From the NCBI GenBank assembly GCA_029204225.1, contig CM055109.1:36492991-36556990 (forward strand): 64,000 bases of DNA, written 5' to 3'. The notes under the pieces are model-generated. The model was not told where the DNA came from, did no database searches, and saw only the letters and a list, made by a program, of their open reading frames with translations. Positions 1 to 10,313 of the stretch are shown here, in pieces (positions within the stretch are counted from its first letter, which is position 1; every line of letters begins with the position of its first letter). The stretch is from Diphasiastrum complanatum (taxonomy: Eukaryota > Streptophyta > Lycopodiopsida > Lycopodiales > Lycopodiaceae). Position numbers and translations under genes: made by a program.

Positions 1-1806
1 GCAGGTACTAAGAAGAGTACCTGAAAAATGAATCTAAAGAAGCTTCTTAAATCTTAAAGACGGTACCTAAAGAAGGCTCAATCGAGTTTATTTAGAAGGC
101 TCAATCGAGTCTATAAAGATTGAGAGAAAAAACCAAAGGACTGATCACCCTTTGTGTCACACTCCACTATGATTAGGGATGGGCAACCCCTAGAAAAAAG
201 GGCCTAGTGTTACGAGCTCATAACCAGTGCCGAACCCTAGAGAACACAGATAAGTCAGATACCACAGTCAGGGTCGTGTCCAGTGTACATGACCAACAGG
301 GCAAGACAGTGTGAGTAGTGTGCCCCAGCACGGTCCATAGCCATGGCGGGCCTAACACAGCCTAGGGACCCTGTCAGCAGGATAGGGCCCCCAGTTGGGT
401 CCCGACGTGCAGTCGGCCACGTCAGTGCCACGTGGCCGACACTTGGTAGTAGCATGCTACCAGTCCTCACACTGGGCTAGGAGGGGCTTACTCTATATCA
501 GGGAGTAGGCAAGGTTGGGTGGATCAGTTAGTGTTTGCCCTACTTTGGTGTTAGGATCTATTACACCTAGGAATTGATGAAAATTATACAAGGTAAGATG
601 GACATATACAAAGCCTTTTCCATGTCATGAAAAACACTTGGGTGAATCCCAGTGTTGTAAACCAAAAAATATTCAACTTGAAAGTGGCTAACATTAAATG
701 TTAAGCTACCTACCTTCCATCCTTATCGATATGTAACTTACCTACTTTTTCACATGGCTTGTAAGCCATAAGACACCTAAGAAAATGCGCCCTCCTACTC
801 CTCCCCTTTTGCTCTAACTAATTGATAAACACCCTCTCATACCTATACACCTCACCCTCTCACTTTACTTCTCCTAGAGTCTCCCTTACACCTCTCACAC
901 TTATTTTGGACACCTCACCTCAGCCACTCCCTCAAGGCCACACATCCCCTATAAAAGGACTAACTTGTCCCTCTCCCTCATTATTCATCTCCCATTCTTT
1001 TTTGTTTTGCCTCTTGCTCTTGCTTCTATGTGTGTAGGTGCTTAGAAGAAAGCTTGGAGCTATGGCTTGAGGAGGATCTATCAAGCTTGGATTGGAACCA
1101 TTTTTGGAACCACTTACACACACACCCACTCTCTCTCTCTCTCTCTCTCTAAACCTTTCACACCATCCTTAAGACTGGAGGCCATGCATGTCACAACATT
1201 CATAACTTGATGGCTTTGCATGTCACACCATCCATAGCTTAATGGTCGTGCATGTCTGATTTGGGAGTTGCATGTATGATTTGAAGCTTGCATGTTGGAA
1301 TTAGACCTTGCATGTCATACCATCCCTAACCTAATGACTTTGCATGATGGAATTAAAGCTTGCATGTTAGATTTGATTCATGCATGTCATGCCATCTAAT
1401 GTCGAATGCCTATGCATGCTTTTTTCTTGATCAGTAAGCTTTTGCATGTCATAAGAAACCACTTTTCTTGGTATAAGATTCTTTAAGATCCAAAATTTGT
1501 TAACATCGGGTTGATGTAAAGATCTAAGAATCCATCTTCCCAAAACCACTGTATATGTATTTGGCCTTGGGCCATTTGATCTTGCATAATTTGAAAGAAA
1601 ATCCTTCCGGGGGGGGGGGGTCCCCATCTTGACCCCTCACCAAGTCTCCTGAATGAATGTTTTTGTGATTGAATGTTGAATTTCTACACTAAGCTTTGAG
1701 TTCTTTTCAGTTCTATTCAACAATGTTTTGTTGATTTGTTCTTTTTAAGTCACAACATTTAAAGTCAGGACTTTAGAAATTAGTAGACCTTCACTTCAAG
1801 TTCACA
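1..1806 (+). repeat. Probable 5' LTR of Ty3/gypsy element A
   Basis: The stretch contains no credible gene. It ends at ...ttcaca two bases before a tRNA-Met-type primer site at 1810, and a TATA box lies at 950, so most of it is likely the 5' LTR of the element whose gag starts at 2182. The left boundary of the LTR was not found and may lie outside the window. Repeats of a gcatgt motif (about 1180-1400), a CT tract near 1130-1150 and a 12-base G run at 1609-1620 are visible. The LTR call is an inference from position. Confidence 0.5.
950..956 (+). promoter_or_regulatory. TATA box in LTR A
   Basis: tataaaa lies in a C-rich context (cccctataaaagga), about 860 bp before the primer site, where an LTR promoter would be expected. 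There is no experimental support. Confidence 0.4.
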
Positions 1807-1809
1807 GAT

Positions 1810-1821
1810 TGGTATCAGAGC
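1810..1821 (+). other. Primer-binding site, element A
   Basis: tggtatcagagc is the usual plant retrotransposon site complementary to the 3' end of initiator tRNA-Met. It follows the presumed LTR end and precedes gag by about 360 bp. The leader in between (1822-2181) has a T run at 1837-1852 and no gene. Confidence 0.8.
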
Positions 1822-2181
1822 TAAGGTCTATTATCTTTTTTTTTTTTTTTTGTGAAATTGATGTGAGGGCCTTGTGTATTCATTCTTGAAACAAATGCCA
1901 ATACACAAGACTTTGTATGTTTATTTTTGAATAGATTTCCCTTCCGCTCGAATTTCCTTCTTCTTACAAGATCTCTTTGATATTAGAGCTAATACACTCC
2001 ATTTGGGGGATCCTCGAGAATTGGATCTCCAACTTGCTTTCTATTTTAGAGATAATACTTTGTTAATGCGAGCTTCTATCTTCCTTTTTGGAGAATGGCA
2101 TTTCTCTGAATCACAAGTCTATTCGTACTTTTTGCCTTGAGTTTGTGTATTTCAGGTGAATTCCAAAAACTCCAATCAAAG

Positions 2182-2828
2182 ATGGATAGCTCCTCATGAG
2201 GCTGTTCAAGCTCCTCTTCATCTATGTCATCATCACCTCATGTTTCCTCCAAGTCAACTTCCTCTACTCGATGTAGGAAAAGGAGGTTTGCTAAGATTGA
2301 TAATAAACTTTTTAAGTTTTCTAAGTTCGATGGAGATAGTAGCAATGAAGAGAGTTTGCTTGCCTGGATTCGAAATCTTGATACTTTCTTTGAGAAAAGT
2401 AGATATTCAAATCATTCCAAGATTCGATTTGCAACATTACATTTAGATAAGTATGCATCACTATGGTGGGTAGCTATGAAATCTAATCATGAAGCTGCAT
2501 CCACATAGCATAGCTTTAAAAAACAAATTAAAGCCCACTTTTTGTAAAAAGAATATAAGAAAGATACTTTAGCCGCTTGGGACATCTTTAGGCAAAAGCA
2601 AAATGAGAAAGTAGTTGAGTATGTTAAGAGATTTTGGGAGTTGCTTTTGAAAGTTCAGACTTTGCATTCCATTTCCAAGAAAGAACAAAAAAGGAAGTTC
2701 TATTTGGGTTTGCATAGAAGTATACAATATGTCTTAGATCTAGTACAAGCTGATACTTTGGAATAAGTCATATAATATGCTACCAGAATTGAGCTGCAGG
2801 ATAGTCATCGAAATGGAGGTGGGAACAG
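2182..2828 (+). pseudogene. Ty3/gypsy gag fragment, element A
   Basis: Gag would form the capsid of the retrotransposon particle. The frame opens at ATG 2182 with a Ser-rich start, has a TGA after five codons, and then reads through a retrotransposon gag domain: FSKFDGDSSNEESLLAWIRN, then LHLDKYASLWW, then KEYKKDTLAAWDIFRQKQNE and KFYLGLHRSIQ. In-frame stops occur near 2506 and 2545 and again near 2764. The gene ends abruptly at 2828, where the LTR of element B begins, so B probably inserted into it. The rest of A is not seen on the far side of B. The family call is firm from the FDG...W and LWW motifs; the gene is dead. Confidence 0.8.
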
Positions 2829-3280
2829 TTATGAACGTAGCCACGACTGATCTAGATTTAGTCTATGAAAGCATCACATAAGCAAGACTTAACCCTAGAA
2901 AGCAGGAGAGAGAAAGCTTAAAGAGACTAAAGAAGGAGATCATATCATAAGCCAAGTAACAAATGACACAGAATCCCTACTTATAGCCAAGAGGAAGCCC
3001 TAAAAGGAAGCTTCTTGTGGCTAGGGCCAAACTGAGAGGGAAAATAGTGCGCCCTCCAAGAAGGCCCCCACTCTCAGTAATATGACCAAATAACCAATAT
3101 AGTGAATCATAGGGCCCAAGGCCAATAATATGGTCTAAATGTCAATAATAGGGCCCAAGGCCAACCATATAGCCTAAATGTCAAATCAAATAATGAATAA
3201 AAAAGGGCCCAAAGCCTGCCTATGCATAAAGTAAAGTAAATGTAAATGGACATGGCGAATGTAATGAGCCGAGTCCATAA
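2829..3280 (-). repeat. 3' LTR of element B
   Basis: On the + strand it starts ttatgaacg and ends gagtccataa, giving TTATG...CATAA ends, with canonical TG...CA three bases inside (2832-3277). The left 43 bp recurs at 9117-9159 and the right end recurs in the LTR of E (42150-42522). It lies directly beyond the polypurine tract. Confidence 0.85.
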
Positions 3281-3293
3281 CTCTCCCCGACAC
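3281..3293 (-). other. Polypurine tract, element B
   Basis: The minus strand reads gtgtcggggagag immediately before the 3' LTR, the expected place for plus-strand priming. It is short and contains pyrimidines (T and C) at its 5' end. Confidence 0.6.
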
Positions 3294-3326
3294 AAAAATA
3301 AGACCCAACTCCCATAAAGGACTGGA

Positions 3327-5091
3327 TCAAGAAACAGCAAGCCCTGGAGGATCAACTGGAACAACATCTGGTGTAGTAACAACTGGAGCAACAGCTGATG
3401 TAGAGGAATCAACAAGTGCGGCAAGAGCACGAGCCTGATCCGCAAGTGACGGTGTATGATAAAAGACATCAATAGGCTCCCATGTGGCCTCCTCAACAGG
3501 ACGACCATCCCACTGGACTAGGAACTGAATTTGCCGGCGGCGTCGACTATGATGCAAACGCACCTGAAGGATAGCAGCAGGTAATAAAGGAAAGAGACCC
3601 GGTGCAGTAGGAAACTCAGCATCACGCGGAGCATCATCCTCAATAGCAGCACATAATAAACTGACATGGAATATATCACAGGCACGTGTGGAAGCAGGAA
3701 GCTGAAGACGATATGTAACTAGACTAAGAACCTCCAATATACAATAAGGCCCATAATAACGTGGTGCAAGCTTCTCAGTAGAAGCATGGCCCTGAATAAA
3801 ATGATAACGTGCAAACCGTAGGCGTAGATATACCATATCACCAACATGAATCTGAACATGACATCGATGACGATCAACTGAAGCCTGATAACGCTGCTGG
3901 ACCTGCTGCAAATGGGAACTGGCCTGGAGAATAAGCTCGCGAGCACCTGATAGAAATGAAGACAGTGTCACAGGTGTATCCTCGGGAGGAAGAGGAATAC
4001 CAGGTAAAAGAGGTGCATAACCATGAGATAATAAAAATGGTGCAATGTCGGTGCTGGTACTAACAGAGCTGTTATAGCTATACTCTGCCAAACATAAGTG
4101 CTGATCCCAATCCTTCCCTGAAGGAGTAACAAAATGGCGCAAATAATCCTCAAGGATCCTGTTAAGGACCTCAGACTGCCCATCAGAAGTAGAATGATAA
4201 GCAGACCCCATAAAAAGCTGTACATCCAATATACGCATAAGCTCTGTCCAGAACAATGATGTAAACTCACTATCCCGATCAAAAAGGATAGTACGAGAAA
4301 ACCCATGTAGGCGAAATATCTCTGAAAGGAACAAGCGTGCACACTGCTCTGTTGTGATAGTACTGCGGACAGGTATGAAATGTGCCTGTTTCGAGAACAT
4401 GTCAACTACCACCATACATGAATCGTGACCACGACGGGTGCGAGGAAGGCCAATGATGAAGTCCATAGAAATATCAATCCACTGGCGGTGAGGAATAGGC
4501 CAACTCTGAAGCAAACCAGCGGACTTAGCACGGGAGTACTTATTACGTAAGCAGAAAGGACAGGTACGAATAAGTACAACAAGCTCTTTCCTAAGGGATG
4601 GCCAATAGAAATGATCCTTAAGACGAGCATAAGACTTCTGAAAACCAAAATGACCCCCAACTGGGGATGAATGAGCATCCGACAACAACTGAGAACGAAT
4701 ACCCAAAGAACTAGGAATACAAAGAGAACCATAATGATAAAGACGGTGGTCAACAATGGAATAAGCCTGATGAGGTGAAGACGACATAGGTGGAGCAGAA
4801 CTATAAACATCATGAAAATCAGAACATGTAAGATAAGCAGATGGAAGATTATCAAACCAGGAAGGGATCGTGGCAACAAGGGTATTCAATAAAACAGGTA
4901 GTCTAGACATTGCGTCAGCAGCAGTGTTAGCACGACCAAGACGATACAAAATAGAAAAATCAAAAGATTGTAAAAACTGCAACCAACGAAACTGACGATC
5001 ACTAAGATCACGCTGGGAGAAGAGATAACGTAAGGACTGATGATTAGTAACGATATCAAAAGGAACACGGTACAGGTAATGGTGCCACTTC
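3327..5091 (-). pseudogene. RNase H end, integrase and chromodomain of B
   Basis: This part of pol inserts the cDNA into chromatin. From 4982 a single 551-codon frame is open to the stop at 3327. It starts in the end of RNase H (GRANTAADAMSR). The integrase zinc region follows (DAHSSPVGGHFG, then CPFC), then the catalytic core with MDFIIGLP (first Asp), FDRDSEFTS (second Asp) and SDGQSEVLNR (Glu). The chromodomain near the C-terminus reads FLVQWDGRPVEEATWEPIDV. All three catalytic residues are present. The upstream join to RT/RNase H at about 5095 is frameshifted, so the full polyprotein cannot be made. Chromodomains are known to direct insertion to particular histone marks. Confidence 0.9.
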
Positions 5092-6194
5092 TTAAGAGCA
5101 TAGATGCAAGAAGCTCTTTCTCATGGACAGAATAACGTTGCTCATAAGAGCGTAAACGACGCGACTCATAAGCAATAATACACTGAGACTGACGAAGCAA
5201 GGCACCCAAACCACTATTACTAGCATCGGTCTCAACAATAAATTTTTGATCAAACTGTGGTAAACACAGGACAGAGGCCTCCACAACAGCACGACGAAGG
5301 GTGTCAAAGGCGAATTGACAATCAGAAGTCCAAACAAAAGCACTAGACTTCGTCAAAAGGGCATGAAGAGGGGCAACCATAGTGGCAAAGTGATGAACAG
5401 GACGACGAAGGTGAGTAGTGAGACCAAGAAACATACGAACATGGTGGACATCTGTGGGAACAGGCCAATCAGCGATTGCCCGAACCTTATGAGGGTCCAA
5501 ACGAATACGACCATCACAAATGAGAAATCCTAAAAACCCAATCTCAACAACAGCAAAGGAACACTTAGAAAGTTTAGCAAACAACTGGTGATGAACAAGC
5601 AATTGAAAAACAGATGAAAGATGTAACACATGCTCATCAAGAGTCTTACTAAAAACAAGAATATCATCAAAATAAACTAAAACACAACGACCAAGGAGAG
5701 GACGCATGATGTTATTCATCACATTCTGGAACGTAGGTGGACCATTAGTAACACCAAAAGGAAGAACACGAAACTCATACAAACCAAGATGGGTACGAAA
5801 CGCAGTCTTGTGTTCGTTTGAAGGATGCATCCTAATCTGGTGATAGCCGGAACGTAAGTCTATCTTAGAGAAAAGATGAGAGGTGCCTAACTGGTCAAAG
5901 AGATAATCCATGTGAGGAACTAGGATACTGGTTACGGATGGTCAACTTATTGAGGGCACGATAATCAATGCAGAGGCGTTTGGAACCATCTTTCTTACTG
6001 ACAAGGAGAACAGGGGCACCAAAAGGACTGTGACTAGGAACAATAAGGCCCTGATCTAGTAAAGCAGTAATCTGAAGCTCAACCTCATCACGCTCAGACT
6101 TAGACATACGGTAAGGAGGCCGAGAGGGAGGAGCAGAACCAGGACGCAAATCAATATGGTGGTAGCGTCGTAGGTTCTGAAAAGACAAATGCAT
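5092..6194 (-). pseudogene. Reverse transcriptase and RNase H of B
   Basis: RT copies element RNA into DNA and RNase H removes the template. Two frames overlap at about 5900: the first has [16 protein letters not shown] and [20 protein letters not shown], the second continues with FSKIDLRSGYHQIRMHPSNE, FRVLPFGVTNGPPTFQ and the active-site box YFDDILVFSK. RNase H begins in KFIVETDASNSGLGALL and has YSVHEKELLA. Frameshifts near 5910 and near 5095 break the gene. The RT catalytic motif itself is intact. Confidence 0.9.
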
Positions 6195-7167
6195 ACTGAT
6201 GTAATAAGTCAGAGATCACCTGAGGAACAGCTCCTGGAGGAGAGGTAGTCACTGGAGAATCTGCTGCAGCACGCTGAACACATAATAAAGCTGCACAATG
6301 AGCCTTAGGTAGGCTGCGGATAAACTGCTTCCCGCTGATCAGCTGGAAATCTGCCTGAGAATCAATACCAGCAAGTGAGTGGATCACTGCATCATGAATA
6401 AATGTTAATGTCTGCTGAGCCAGGTCCAAAGTAACCGCTCCCAATGAAGCAAACCAATCAGCACCAAGGATAAGGTCATAGCGCTCCGGAGGAATGATAT
6501 AAAGATCTGCTTGTCCAAAAAAATCACCAATGCGGTAGGATAATCCCTGAAACATCTGAGAACTAGGAAAAGAGTGAGAACTGGCAACCTCGACTGTGAG
6601 AGGCTGTGGAGCAGGAATAGGTGAAGCACGTATTCGGCTGAGAACATGACTGCTGATAAAGGAATGAGTGCTGCCGGTATCAACTAAAGCAATATACTCA
6701 CGACCAGTAATGCGCACACGTAGCCGAATGGAGCGAGGACCGGGGCACCCTGTCCAGGTAGCATAAGCAAGCTGAGCATGGCAAGTAGCAGGAAGTAAAT
6801 CAGTAGAAGGCTCAGGATATAGATCAGGCTCATCAGATATATGAATGTAGATATCGGACTCATCTGGGGTAGTGCCCTCATGGTAGAAAACAGCAGTAGA
6901 AGTAGGCAGGGGCTAGCAGCAATCACGGGCAATGTGGTCATGACTCTTACAACGAAAGCAAAGACGCTTCTGTTGAATGTCAGCGAACTCTGTAGACATG
7001 TAATGTCGGACAAAAGCAGGATGAGGAGGCGGAGGGCGAGGAGCGGGAGAAGTAAGAGAAGAGGTCGGGACGATAGTGGATGGGGCAGATGGGGCCAGAG
7101 ATGGTAGAGGTGAAAGAGATGGACGGGGTCGGGAAAAGCGAAAGGGAGCAGGATCAGGGTACTTATG
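6151..7167 (-). pseudogene. Gag C-terminus, zinc knuckle and protease of B
   Basis: The gag frame stays open after the amber codon at 7168-7170. It shows a Pro/Ser-rich linker and then a nucleocapsid knuckle CFRCKSHDHIARDC (CX2CX4HX4C). A second TAG follows near 6912, and the protease is still in the same frame, with active site ALVDTGSTHSFIS and later YDLILGADWF. Gag and protease therefore form one reading frame interrupted by two TAGs. At the C-terminal end the frame runs out at 6151 and RT continues in another frame from 6194. Confidence 0.85.
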
Positions 7168-7981
7168 CTATAAAGTACTAGCAAGGGACGTGGCCTCAAC
7201 AAGTGTGGGTGGACGGAAAGAAGAGACATCGTATCGTAGAGCACCACGAAGTCCAGCAATGTAGCGAGAAATAAGCTCGGTGGGCTGAAGATCTGTAAAG
7301 AGGTAGGAAAGGTCCATAAACTGATCTGTATAGGAAGAAAGATCACCAGTCTGAGTAAGACTACAGAATATATCACGCTGGCGGCTCAGCCACTGAGGGT
7401 CAATCATAGCATGACGAAGATCACGACGAAAGGTAGGCCATAACTGGAGACCGTCCCGATCAGGGTCAAGTCGGTAGACCCGCCACCAAGTGGCAGCACG
7501 TCCATCTAAATGTAAGGCGGCTAACTGGATCTTCTGAGGATCAGTCTTAGGGTAAATCTGAAAATAAGTATCAAGCTTTGCAAACCAATTCTCTAACAAG
7601 TTCCCGTCAGAGGAACCAGAATAGGTGGCAAGCTGTACCCGATCACGAAAATCTCGAGCAAAATGTGGCTCAGGAGCTAGATGTCGTGGAAAATGTGACT
7701 CAGGAGCTGTAGGACGTGGAAAACCGGGTGGTGGGTTAGGTGGAAAATGAGGCCCACCGCCAAAGGAAGTAGACGAGGATGGAAGTCCAAATGGAGACCC
7801 AAATGATGAATGAACAGGGGCTTTGCCAGGTCCATGTGGCTGTAAGGAATCAATCTGTGACTGCATAGTGGCAAAGCCGGTCTGTAGAGAAACCGGTCAT
7901 CATTTGGTCGAAACGACTACTGAGGAGAGTAAGAGAGTCACGCATATCAGCAAACTGTTGACGAACTGAAGGAGAGGACAT
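7168..7981 (-). pseudogene. Gag of element B
   Basis: The likely start is the ATG at 7981, giving MSSPSVRQQFADMRD and a coiled N-terminus; a frameshift near 7885 shifts it into the frame that runs from 7866 to the TAG at 7168-7170. The capsid domain shows ATYSGSSDGNLLENWFAKLD, LHLDGRAATWW, MIDPQWLSRQRDIF and LISRYIAGLRGALRYD. The TAG is followed by CAT AAG TAY and is found at the same place in element E. This may be shared decay or a readthrough signal. Confidence 0.85.
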
Positions 7982-9100
7982 AAGTCGTCACAACAGGCAC
8001 GCCAATGAAAAGACACAATAGAACTCGCGATGTAAGATGAACGGAAAGGACAACTAAGTAAGAAATACCTCGTAACCGCAACCGGAAGTGAGCTGAAAAA
8101 TAGCGGCGATATGTCGAGGTACCGGACAGCCTCCAAAAAAGATGCTAAGGGCCCGACAACGTGGAGTAAACGGTGGGTAAAAGTATGGGAAACAATAATG
8201 GACTATGGGGCTGGAAAGGGAGCAGCCAAGGAAAGGAAGTGATAACAAAAAGGAGGTATGGGCATCGAGGAAACAAGGCTGAAAAATCAGAGATCGCCCT
8301 TCAAGGGTAAAAAAAAAGTTTGCGATAAAGACGGGGAGCAATCCCGATGCGCGATGAAGTTGGGTGGGAGTGGCTTTCTACGCATCTAGGCGTGTTTGTA
8401 TTCTCCGGGGTAGGGTTGCGAACACAGACAGCAGTGTAGGAGGGTGAGCTAAAATTGAGGCGGATGTAGGACGCCAGCTATGGTGGAGTGTGGGCGTCCA
8501 AGAGAGGTAGTAAACGGCAAGTTGTGAACACAGACAGCAGTGTAGGAGGGTGAGCTGAAATTGAGGCGGATATAGGACGCCAGCTATGGTGGAGTGTGGG
8601 CGTCCAAGAGAGTTAGTAAACGACAAGTTGTGAACACAGACAGCAGTGTAGGAGGGTGAGCTGAAATTGAGGCGGATGTAGGACGCCAGCTATGGTGGAG
8701 TGTGGGCGTCCAAGAGAGGTAGTAAACGGCAAAAAAAAAAATTGGATAAAAAAGATGGGTTGGTAGGGCGCTAGGAGTGGCTGATGGAAGGTGGCGAATA
8801 GGGGCAGCAAAAAGCGAAAATTTTCAGCAAAGGAAGGAGCAGTAGGGCGCTGGTCAGCAAGCATGAGGGCGCCCAAAATAGGGGAGGAAAAAGGCTGAAA
8901 ATGCAGCAGTAGGCAGCCAGCAAGAGGGCGCTAGAAATGGGCAGCAAGTGGATGCATGTCCTCCTCCGATCCGTCGTGAAAATCTGCAAGACAAGTGTGG
9001 AGAAATGCTGAAGATCCGGCTGAAAAATGGTGAAGATCCAAGCTGAAGATGGGCGCCCTCCTGTGAGAGAAAAATCTGCTCAATGGAGATGCTCAGGAAA
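7982..9100 (-). other. Untranslated leader of element B
   Basis: About 1.1 kb separates the primer site from gag. It contains many 'gggcgc' or 'agggcgct' words, three 106-bp tandem units (8415-8732) and an A run at 8731-8740. The short reading frames here follow the repeats and resemble nothing. A long leader is usual for RNA packaging, but no function can be read from it. Confidence 0.7.
8415..8732 (-). repeat. Three 106-bp tandem repeats
   Basis: Units start at 8415, 8521 and 8627, each beginning gttgygaacacagacagcag and each exactly 106 bp. They differ at only a few positions. The near identity points to recent unequal exchange or slippage within the leader. Confidence 0.95.
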
Positions 9101-9115
9101 GTGCTCTGATACCAA
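9101..9115 (-). other. Primer-binding site, element B
   Basis: The minus strand reads ttggtatcagagcac, one base after the LTR remnant. This is the tRNA-Met type site. Confidence 0.85.
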
Positions 9116-9116
9116 G

Positions 9117-9159
9117 TTATGAACGTAGCCACAACTGATCTAGATTTAGTCTATGAAAG
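9117..9159 (-). repeat. Truncated 5' LTR of element B
   Basis: This is identical to 2829-2871 except for one base, and then homology stops abruptly at 9159 and copia gag sequence follows. Roughly 400 bp of LTR, including its promoter part, is missing. Confidence 0.85.
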
Positions 9160-9395
9160 GCTAGGTTAGCAAAATCCACACTCAAACCATTCAAGATTAG
9201 TTGAACAAGTTCACTTTCCTTAATGAAATCTCCTATGTAAGCAAGTTCCTTGTTTAAGTCCTTAACTCTCAACACATATGAGTGTCCACTCTCTCCTTTA
9301 GCTTGAAAACATTGAAGGATTTGATTCTTCAAGGATAGCAACCTTGAAGTATTCTTGGATTCATATATTTTTTGAAGAGTTTTCGCATATTAGGT
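9160..9395 (-). pseudogene. Ty1/copia gag fragment
   Basis: The minus strand reads KIYESKNTSRLLSLKNQILQ, then SGHSYVLRVKDLNKEL and SELVQLILNGLSVDFANL. This is the UBN2-type gag of copia elements and closely resembles the gag of element H (AVYESKNT..., LRNQILQ, DELVQIILNGL). It has no start and no continuation. It is fused at 9159/9160 to the LTR of B, which suggests a deletion or template switch between two elements. Confidence 0.8.
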
Positions 9396-9916
9396 CTTCT
9401 ATGCATTCATCATAACCTAACCCTAACATCTAACCTAAATATCCACTTGATCCATCCTAATTAGGGGTCAAGGTCTCGAGATCTCAAAACAATGAAAAAC
9501 ATGCTATTTTTAGCTCATAGATTCTCTCTAGCCTATCAAAGCACTATTTGGACTCATTCCAAAGGTGCCACTCCTATGCTAGGTTAGGAATGAGACTTTC
9601 AAAGAGTATCCTATGCTATTTGGGACGTGTGACAAGCCACAACATGACCACAATACAATTTACAAGCAATATGACCAAAATTGGTCAAGCTAGAATTGTG
9701 AAATTTTAACACCCATGCTATGCTTATAATGCTCTACCCGTTTAATTTGTCCAGGCACATAAGAGAGCCGACTGCTTCTAATATTGTCTCCTATTGGAAT
9801 GTGAGGTGATGGGCATTTGCTAATAGCTTTTGGAGGCCTTTTACTTGTGTAGAGATTTTGTTCGTGCATTTTCTACCTTTCAATTTGAAATTTCTTCTCC
9901 AACTACTTCTCCCTTT
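9396..9916. other. No gene seen
   Basis: This is AT-rich sequence with short frames only. It may belong to the copia scrap on its left, but I recognise nothing in it. Confidence 0.5.
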
Positions 9917-9962
9917 GGTAAGCTGGAGCAGGCGCTGGACTGGATCGTTAGAGTGCCATCAG

Positions 9963-10018
<56 letters not shown>

Positions 10019-10187
10019 TATTAACATCTTTTAATGCCAAAAGGCATATAAGACCAAATAAGAACATCTCAAGTGTGATAAGGCCAGATCACTGCAGCTA
10101 GAAGCTATTGGAGAGAAGTTGCTATGTCTGGAGGTAAGCTGGAGCAGGCGCTGGACTGGATCGCTAGAGCGCCATCAGCCGCTGGAG

Positions 10188-10244
<57 letters not shown>

Positions 10245-10313
10245 GAGCTTTATTAACATCTTTTAATGCCAAAAGGCATATAAGACCAAATAAGAACATC
10301 TCAAGTGTGATAA
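9917..10313 (+). repeat. Duplicated block around GA microsatellites
   Basis: Two copies, 9917-10081 and 10133-10313, share ggtaagctggagcaggcgc at the left, a GA tract in the middle (9965-10014 and about 10191-10247) and the same end aacatctcaagtgtgataa at the right. They differ by a handful of bases and by the length of the GA tract. The reading frames through them are made by the GA repeat (Arg-Glu runs) and are not genes. Confidence 0.9.

Larger units (their letters stand above)
2829..9159 (-). mobile_element. Chromovirus-type Ty3/gypsy retrotransposon B
   Basis: Read on the minus strand the order is 5' LTR remnant (9117-9159), tRNA-Met primer site, long leader with 106-bp repeats, gag, zinc knuckle, protease, RT, RNase H, integrase with chromodomain, polypurine tract, and a complete 3' LTR (2829-3280). 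This order with a C-terminal chromodomain defines the chromovirus branch of Ty3/gypsy. It is inactive: gag has a frameshift and amber codons, pol has frameshifts near 5910 and 5095, and the 5' LTR is cut to 43 bp. The remaining LTR piece matches the other LTR over 43 bp with one difference. Element E (38864-42522) is a relative. Confidence 0.9.

Noticed and set aside
822-1037. 71-codon Ser/Thr/Pro-rich frame
   Set aside because: Lies in the presumed LTR around its TATA box; low-complexity composition.
3719-4879. Several 75-157 codon hydrophobic frames
   Set aside because: They are other-frame shadows of the integrase frame of element B and show only leucine-rich composition.
6684-7376. 230-codon hydrophobic frame
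   Set aside because: Shadow of the gag/protease frame of element B in another phase; no membrane protein family resemblance.
8415-8732. CRISPR-like array
   Set aside because: The units are contiguous 106-bp repeats without unique spacers, inside a plant retrotransposon leader.
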